DNA of 64,000 nucleotides from an uncultured Alphaproteobacteria bacterium. GTDB lineage: Bacteria; Pseudomonadota; Alphaproteobacteria; HIMB59. Position numbers and translations under genes: made by a program. The notes under the pieces were generated by a model that saw only the letters and a program-made list of their open reading frames with translations, was not told the DNA's origin and searched no databases. The DNA lies in NCBI GenBank assembly GCA_902613185.1, contig CACMGP010000001.1, positions 310,001-374,000 on the forward strand. The letters run 5' to 3'. This document shows, piece after piece, positions 59,585 through 64,000 of this stretch; position 1 is the first letter of the stretch; each line of letters begins with the position of its first letter.

Positions 59585-60635
59585 TAAAGAAATATATTGA
59601 TGTTTCGTTAAAACTTATCTGAACTTTGTCATCCCATCTTATTTGAAGGTTATCTGAAACTAAACTATTTTGCATAAAAGAATAAAATTCAAATCCATTA
59701 ACCTCAATTAAATACTTTGTATAGCTCCCTAAATAAGCTACTTCTTTAACTACACCAATATTTAAATTATCAGATTGATTTTCTAGTTTTTTAACAGAAA
59801 TTTTTTCAGGCCTAATTAAACATTTAACATAGTTTTCTTTGTTGTTAATATTTTTAACTTCATAATTTAATTCTTTAATGATGATTTGATTATTTTTATT
59901 AAGAACATTAAAGATATTGGCTGTGCCAATAAAATTCGCTATATATTTGTCCTTCGGTTTTTCATATATCTCAACAGGATTACCAACTTGGAGGATTTCT
60001 CCATTTTTCATAATTGCCATTCTGTCAGATAATGACATTGCTTCCTCTTGATCATGGGTAACAATAATAAAAGTGATGCCTAACTTATATTGTAGATTAA
60101 CTAACTCGAATTGTGTTTGTACTCTTAGCTGTTTATCTAATGCTGCAAGTGGTTCATCCAATAAAAGTAATTTTGGTTTTTTGACTAGACATCTTGCTAA
60201 TGCTACACGTTGTTGTTGACCACCAGATATCTCATTGATTTTTCTTTTCTCTAAACCATTCAGCTCTAGTAAATTTAAAATTTCATTAACACGATGATTG
60301 ATTTCTTCTTTAGAAATTTTTTCTTCTTTTAGTCCAAACTGGATATTATTAGTGACATTTAAATGCGGAAATAGTGCATAATTTTGGAACATAATATTTA
60401 AAGGTCTTACATATGGTGGGAGTTTCGTGATATCCTTTCCCTCGAGTAGAATTCTTCCTTCATCAGGCTTCTCGAAACCTGCTATAATTCTCAAAAGTGT
60501 TGACTTACCGCATCCTGAAGATCCTAGGAGACTGAATATTTCAGATTTTGCTATTTTTAGATTTACTTTGTCTAAAGCAACAACATTATCAAACCTTTTT
60601 GATACATCTATGATTTGTAAAAAAGGTTCAGACAT
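59577..60635 (-). CDS. potG: Polyamine ABC transporter ATPase PotG/PotA
   Basis: 352 residues. Walker A LLGSSGCGKSTLLR (about 35-48), Q-loop NIMFQNYALFPHLNV, signature ISGGQQQRVALARCL, Walker B LLLLDEPLAALDKQLR, switch THDQEEAMSLSDRMAIM, and a C-terminal TOBE domain (about 275-350, CLIRPEKISV). It is separated from potF by a 51-base gap that contains a strong hairpin. Confidence 0.94.
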   Translation of the reverse strand: MSEPFLQIIDVSKRFDNVVALDKVNLKIAKSEIFSLLGSSGCGKSTLLRIIAGFEKPDEGRILLEGKDITKLPPYVRPLNIMFQNYALFPHLNVTNNIQFGLKEEKISKEEINHRVNEILNLLELNGLEKRKINEISGGQQQRVALARCLVKKPKLLLLDEPLAALDKQLRVQTQFELVNLQYKLGITFIIVTHDQEEAMSLSDRMAIMKNGEILQVGNPVEIYEKPKDKYIANFIGTANIFNVLNKNNQIIIKELNYEVKNINNKENYVKCLIRPEKISVKKLENQSDNLNIGVVKEVAYLGSYTKYLIEVNGFEFYSFMQNSLVSDNLQIRWDDKVQISFNETSIYFFND

Positions 60636-60649
60636 AAAAAAGATTGTGA

Positions 60650-60679
60650 AAAGCGCAACTTAAGTAAAAGTTGCGCTTT
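60650..60679 (-). terminator. Strong intercistronic hairpin between potF and potG
   Basis: A perfect 12-base inverted repeat, AAAGCGCAACTT / AAGTTGCGCTTT, with a 6-base loop starts 8 bases after the potF stop. On the minus strand it is followed only by TTCACAATC after the stem's own T residues. It therefore resembles a partial terminator or 3'-end-protecting hairpin rather than a full stop. Such elements raise binding-protein mRNA relative to the permease genes. Confidence 0.7.
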
Positions 60680-60686
60680 AATTAAA

Positions 60687-61754
60687 TTATTGAGAAGCTT
60701 TAAAACTATTAAATACTCTCGAAGATATCCTAGACTTTTGAGGTGAGTCAGCTGTATCTGCAAAAAGTTTAGTTAATGTCTCTTCTGTTGGATAAATTGC
60801 TGGGTCTGAAAGAATATCAGGATCTATCAAACCTTCAGTTGTGTTAGCTACTAGATTAGGGTTTGAGTACCACACATAGTTAGTAATTTCTGCAACAACT
60901 TCTGGTCTCAAAATATAATCTATAAATTTATGAGCATTTTCTACGTTTTTTGCGTCTGCTGGAATTCCCATCATATCAAACCAAATTACTGTTCCTTCAT
61001 TTGGAATTGAATACCAGACCTCTTCAATTTCCTCGTATGCTGCTATAAATACATCACCTGACCAACCTATTGCTAAGCAAATCTCACCATTTGCTAAATC
61101 ATCAATGTACTGAGAAGAGTCAAAATACTTTATATAAGGTCTAATATTATTCAATAATTCTAGTGCCTCTTGATTAGCTTTAGTGTTTTCTGTATTTGGA
61201 TCATGGCCAAGATAATTTAATGCAATCTCAACAATTTCACTTGGTGCATCTAAGAAAGCCACACCACAATCTTCATATTTAGAAATTTGATCTACATCAA
61301 ATATTATGTCCCATGACTCAACATCTCCACCTCTTTCCTCGACGGCAGCAACGTTGTAACCAATTCCAGTTGTACCATACATGTAATTAACAGAGTATTC
61401 CCCACCTGGATCATGAGCATCAGTTTTATCTAAAACACTTGGATCTAAATTTTTGAGGTTTGGAATCATACTTTTATCAAGTTTTTGAAAAACTCCTGCT
61501 TTAATTTGGTTTTCCATAAAGGAGCCTGATGGAACAACTAAGTCATAACCACTTCCTCCAGCTAAAAGCTTAGCCTCTAGAACTTCGTTTGAGTCAAATA
61601 CATCGTATGTTACATCAATACCAGTTTCTTCCTCAAAATTTGCAATTGTATCTTCAGCTATATAATCGGACCAATTGTATATAAATAACTCTTCTTTAGC
61701 GCTCAAACTCATAGGGAGTATTAGCACTAAAAGAGCTGTTAAAAATTTGTTCAT
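60687..61754 (-). CDS. potF: Polyamine-binding periplasmic protein PotF/PotD
   Basis: 355 residues: signal peptide MNKFLTALLVLILPMSLSA, then the family start KEELFIYNWSDYIAEDTIANFEEETGIDVTYDVFDSNEVLEAKLLAGGSGYDLVVPS. The later YGTTGIGYN and LAIGWSGDVFIA are binding-cleft segments with Trp and Asp expected to hold the amine. Putrescine is the likeliest ligand given the neighbours, with agmatine or spermidine possible. The start is preceded by AGAGGAGAGG, the strongest ribosome binding site noticed in the window, in keeping with high expression of a binding protein. Confidence 0.93.
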   Translation of the reverse strand: MNKFLTALLVLILPMSLSAKEELFIYNWSDYIAEDTIANFEEETGIDVTYDVFDSNEVLEAKLLAGGSGYDLVVPSGSFMENQIKAGVFQKLDKSMIPNLKNLDPSVLDKTDAHDPGGEYSVNYMYGTTGIGYNVAAVEERGGDVESWDIIFDVDQISKYEDCGVAFLDAPSEIVEIALNYLGHDPNTENTKANQEALELLNNIRPYIKYFDSSQYIDDLANGEICLAIGWSGDVFIAAYEEIEEVWYSIPNEGTVIWFDMMGIPADAKNVENAHKFIDYILRPEVVAEITNYVWYSNPNLVANTTEGLIDPDILSDPAIYPTEETLTKLFADTADSPQKSRISSRVFNSFKASQ

Positions 61755-61804
61755 ATTACCTCTCCTCTTAAATAAGTAGAATTTGAATAATATGATAATT
61801 TTTT

Positions 61805-62662
61805 TTAAAAATCACAAATTTTTTTATATAGATCTGGTCTACGATCTCTAAAATTTCCCCAAGATTGGCGGTATTTTGTTATTTCTGAAAAGTCGAAATT
61901 CTTAGATACAAAGCCCTCATCTTTTTTGCCCATTTCAATTTCAATATTACCCAAATGATTAGCGATAAAGGAACTTCCATAAAATGTAACAGATATTGAG
62001 CCTTCATTTTCTGTACCAATTCTATTAGAAGCAATGACTGGAATTTGATTTGCAGCTGCATGACCTTTCATTACGTTTTGCCAGTGATCTTTTGAGTCTA
62101 ATAAAGGGTCTTGAGGCTCAGAACCAATTGCTGTGGGATATAATAAAATATCTGCACCAGAAAGTGTCATAGATCTTGCACATTCAGGAAACCATTGATC
62201 CCAGCATATACCACAACCAAGATTTCCAAATTTTGTGTTAAATACTTTGAAGCCAGTATCTCCGGGCTTAAAGTAAAACTTTTCGTTATAACCAGGACCC
62301 TCGGGAATATGCGACTTTCTATATAAATCACTTAATTTACCATCAGCATTAATCACAACTAGAGAATTAAAAAAATTATTTTCTTTTTTTTCAAAAAAAC
62401 TGATCGGCATGACCATATTATTTTTCTCACAAAAATTAGAAAAAATTTCAAATAGTTTGTCATTAGGAAATTCAATTGCATAATTAAAAAACTTTTTATC
62501 CTGAGTTGAGCAAAAGTATTCAGTTTGAAATAACTCCTGTAGGAGGAAAATATTTACATTTTCCTTAGATGCTTGTTGAGCAATATCTATAGCCTTATTT
62601 ATGTTTAAATCTTTTTTTTCTTTTATTGATTTAAACTGCGAAGCAGCTACTTTAACTGACAT
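61805..62662 (-). CDS. aguB: N-carbamoylputrescine amidase
   Basis: Hydrolyses N-carbamoylputrescine to putrescine, CO2 and ammonia. 285 residues of the nitrilase superfamily with the Glu-Lys-Cys triad: Glu in LLQELFQTEYFC, Lys in LYRKSHIPEGPGYNEKFYFKPGD, Cys in GCGICWDQWFPECAR. WDQWFPEcaR and the PGY-EKFYF block are characteristic of AguB. I start it at ATG 62662 (MSVKVAASQF), 4 codons inside the track ORF. It overlaps aguA by 11 bases. Confidence 0.92.
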   Translation of the reverse strand: MSVKVAASQFKSIKEKKDLNINKAIDIAQQASKENVNIFLLQELFQTEYFCSTQDKKFFNYAIEFPNDKLFEIFSNFCEKNNMVMPISFFEKKENNFFNSLVVINADGKLSDLYRKSHIPEGPGYNEKFYFKPGDTGFKVFNTKFGNLGCGICWDQWFPECARSMTLSGADILLYPTAIGSEPQDPLLDSKDHWQNVMKGHAAANQIPVIASNRIGTENEGSISVTFYGSSFIANHLGNIEIEMGKKDEGFVSKNFDFSEITKYRQSWGNFRDRRPDLYKKICDF

Positions 62663-63641
62663 TTTTTGGCACATTCATAGTAACACAATGGATATTACCT
62701 CCACCATAATTTATATGTGAAGTTTCAATCATCTCAATTTTTTTATCTTTAAAAATATCTTTAAAAATATCATAAACCATTTCATCTTCTTTAACATTAA
62801 ATTTTGGGACAAAGATTTTATGCTTTGAAAAATAAAAATTAATATACGAGGCAATAAGCTTTTTATCATTAACAACTATTTTTGAAGGAAGGGGTATATC
62901 AATTAATTCTATGTTACTGTCAATGCTAGAAAGGTTACTTAGAATAATTGATTTAATCTTAGTTAAATTATTTGAGTTCAAATCATCTAAATCATAACTT
63001 TTTGCTATTAAATATTTTCTATTTCCAATAGGACATAAAATATTGTCTATGTGCCCATCAGTATCGTCATCTTTTAAACCCTCAGGGATCCAAATTATTG
63101 AATTTAAATCAAATAAACTAGTAAGTGTTTGCTCTATTTTTGCTTTTTTAGGATTATTTCTATTTGGGTTAAGTAGCACACTTTCAGTGGAAAACAAGTT
63201 TCCATATTCATCGTAAGTAATAGCACCCCCTTCTAAAGTAAGATCATTTAAATATGAAGTAAGAGAAAATTGATTTGAGATATATTCACCTACTTTATTA
63301 TCATTAAAATAATTTGGGTATTTTCCATAACCATTAAAATTAAAGTTAATACATTTAAGTTCATTATCCTCTTTGATAAAGATTGGGGCAATATCTCTCA
63401 TCCAAGAGTCATCTAGTTCTAGTTGGATAATATTTATTTTTTGATTATTAATATAATTTTTACACTCGTTGTAATCCTCTTTATTACAATACATATAAAC
63501 TGTTTCTTCATCCGAAATACAATTAGCTAAATGCGCCATTTCTAATCTAGCATCTTTAATTATTTCTTTGTAAAGATTTTTATTACATGGCCAAGCCATT
63601 AGACATTTGTCATGTACTTCCCATTCTGGAATTAACTTCAT
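62652..63641 (-). CDS. aguA: Agmatine deiminase
   Basis: Converts agmatine to N-carbamoylputrescine and ammonia. 329 residues with the guanidine-modifying fold: ELDDSWMRDIAPIFI, LEGGAITYDEYGN, DDDTDGHIDNILCPI (catalytic His) and the terminal GGGNIHCVTMNVP with the nucleophilic Cys. The length is a little under E. coli-type enzymes (about 370). It heads the run aguA-aguB-potFGHI. The gene at the right window edge diverges from it, 29 bases apart. Confidence 0.93.
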   Translation of the reverse strand: MKLIPEWEVHDKCLMAWPCNKNLYKEIIKDARLEMAHLANCISDEETVYMYCNKEDYNECKNYINNQKINIIQLELDDSWMRDIAPIFIKEDNELKCINFNFNGYGKYPNYFNDNKVGEYISNQFSLTSYLNDLTLEGGAITYDEYGNLFSTESVLLNPNRNNPKKAKIEQTLTSLFDLNSIIWIPEGLKDDDTDGHIDNILCPIGNRKYLIAKSYDLDDLNSNNLTKIKSIILSNLSSIDSNIELIDIPLPSKIVVNDKKLIASYINFYFSKHKIFVPKFNVKEDEMVYDIFKDIFKDKKIEMIETSHINYGGGNIHCVTMNVPKNVS

Positions 63642-63670
63642 AAGATTATAGTATATATTTTTTTCTAATT

Positions 63671-64000
63671 ATGAATATTTGTATGCTCTCAGATATAGTT
63701 AAAAAAGAAAAAAGAATGCCCCTGATACCAGATGATATTATTGAGCTAAAAAACATATCAACCAAATTCAACTTTTATATTGAAAAATTTACTGACAAAA
63801 TAATTGACGAGAAAGAATATATTTCAGTTGGGTGTAAGTACTATACAAATCAAAAAATAGATTTATTCTTATCAATGCAAGGTTTGAAACAAAGTCAAAT
63901 AAAGTCAAATCAAAATTACTTAGTCTTATTCGATGTTGAAGAGTATGTAGAGCAAAATAAAGCTATGTTGAATAAAATTTTAAAAAATAATTGTTCTCTG
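63671..64000 (+). CDS. N-terminal part of a saccharopine-reductase / AlaDH-PNT-type protein (cut by window end)
   Basis: 110 codons from ATG 63671 remain open to the window end. The start VKKEKRMPLIPDDIIEL matches the kErR.pLtPe.v..L opening of alanine dehydrogenase and lysine-ketoglutarate reductase N-terminal domains. FTDKIIDEKEYISVG corresponds to the F.D.EY...G segment. YLVLFDVEEYVEQNKAMLNKILKNNCSL resembles the F.H..kgQ..N..lL..il.knitL block of lysine-ketoglutarate reductases. A role in lysine metabolism is likely but the cofactor domain is outside. The ORF track omitted it because it has no stop. Confidence 0.55.
   Translation, partial: MNICMLSDIVKKEKRMPLIPDDIIELKNISTKFNFYIEKFTDKIIDEKEYISVGCKYYTNQKIDLFLSMQGLKQSQIKSNQNYLVLFDVEEYVEQNKAMLNKILKNNCSL

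Overview
The window is chromosomal DNA from a strongly AT-rich, gene-dense alphaproteobacterium, most likely a free-living marine lineage with a reduced genome (SAR11-, HIMB59- or AEGEAN-169-like; I cannot place it more exactly without a 16S comparison). Three things support this. Gene orders are typically alphaproteobacterial: fabD-fabG next to rpsF-rpsR-rplI-dnaB, cvpA-purF, recA-alaS-icd, yfgM-bamB-der, purB-C-S-Q-L-bolA-grxD, and sua5 followed by an FAD oxidase. A DUF2794 protein, an alphaproteobacterial family, is present. Genes overlap by 1-50 bases or sit a few bases apart, and no insertion sequence, prophage or CRISPR array is visible.

Layout. 1-1.7 kb: fatty-acid genes fabG and fabD on the minus strand, with the first codon of a probable acpP at the left edge. 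1.7-8.1 kb, plus strand: rpsF, rpsR, rplI, dnaB, mlaE, mlaF, cvpA, purF and a decayed short-chain dehydrogenase-like gene. 8.1-12.4 kb: der, bamB and yfgM-like (minus), a thioredoxin-fold gene, DUF2794 and rlmE. 12.5-18.2 kb: an RND pump with an unusually short adaptor, then pssA and psd. 18.2-26.8 kb: icd, alaS, recA, DUF3553, moaA, nadK, an unrecognised exported protein, tRNA-Leu and a YdhR-like gene. 26.8-32.1 kb: one complete rRNA operon (16S, tRNA-Ile, tRNA-Ala, 23S, 5S, minus strand) with readable promoter, boxA and processing stems, preceded by tRNA-fMet and tRNA-Met. 32.1-40 kb: a CinA-type domain, sfsA, map and the purine run purB-purL with bolA and grxD. 40-53 kb, minus strand: a TPR protein, rpsD, a tRNA methyltransferase, cimA, cysS, gltX, pncB, class II DAHP synthase, a 425-residue orphan, glmS and glmU. 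53-64 kb: sua5, an FAD oxidase, and a polyamine region.

The polyamine region (55.2-63.6 kb) is the clearest functional module. A PotFGHI-type ABC importer is in line with agmatine deiminase and N-carbamoylputrescine amidase. Facing it are a glutamine-synthetase-like ligase (PuuA type) and an FAD amine oxidase (PuuB type). Together they could import agmatine or putrescine, convert agmatine to putrescine, gamma-glutamylate it and oxidise it. The later PuuC and PuuD steps are not in the window. The last 330 bases hold the start of a saccharopine-reductase-like gene.

Apart from the roughly 290-base rRNA leader (31567-31858), described below, no stretch over 300 bases lacks a gene. I did not find an obviously new multi-gene system. 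The most unusual items are the SDR relic after purF, the degenerate first G domain of Der, the nearly hairpin-less RND adaptor with an atypical pump, and the orphan between glmS and the DAHP synthase gene. All calls come from reading the sequence; no database search was run.
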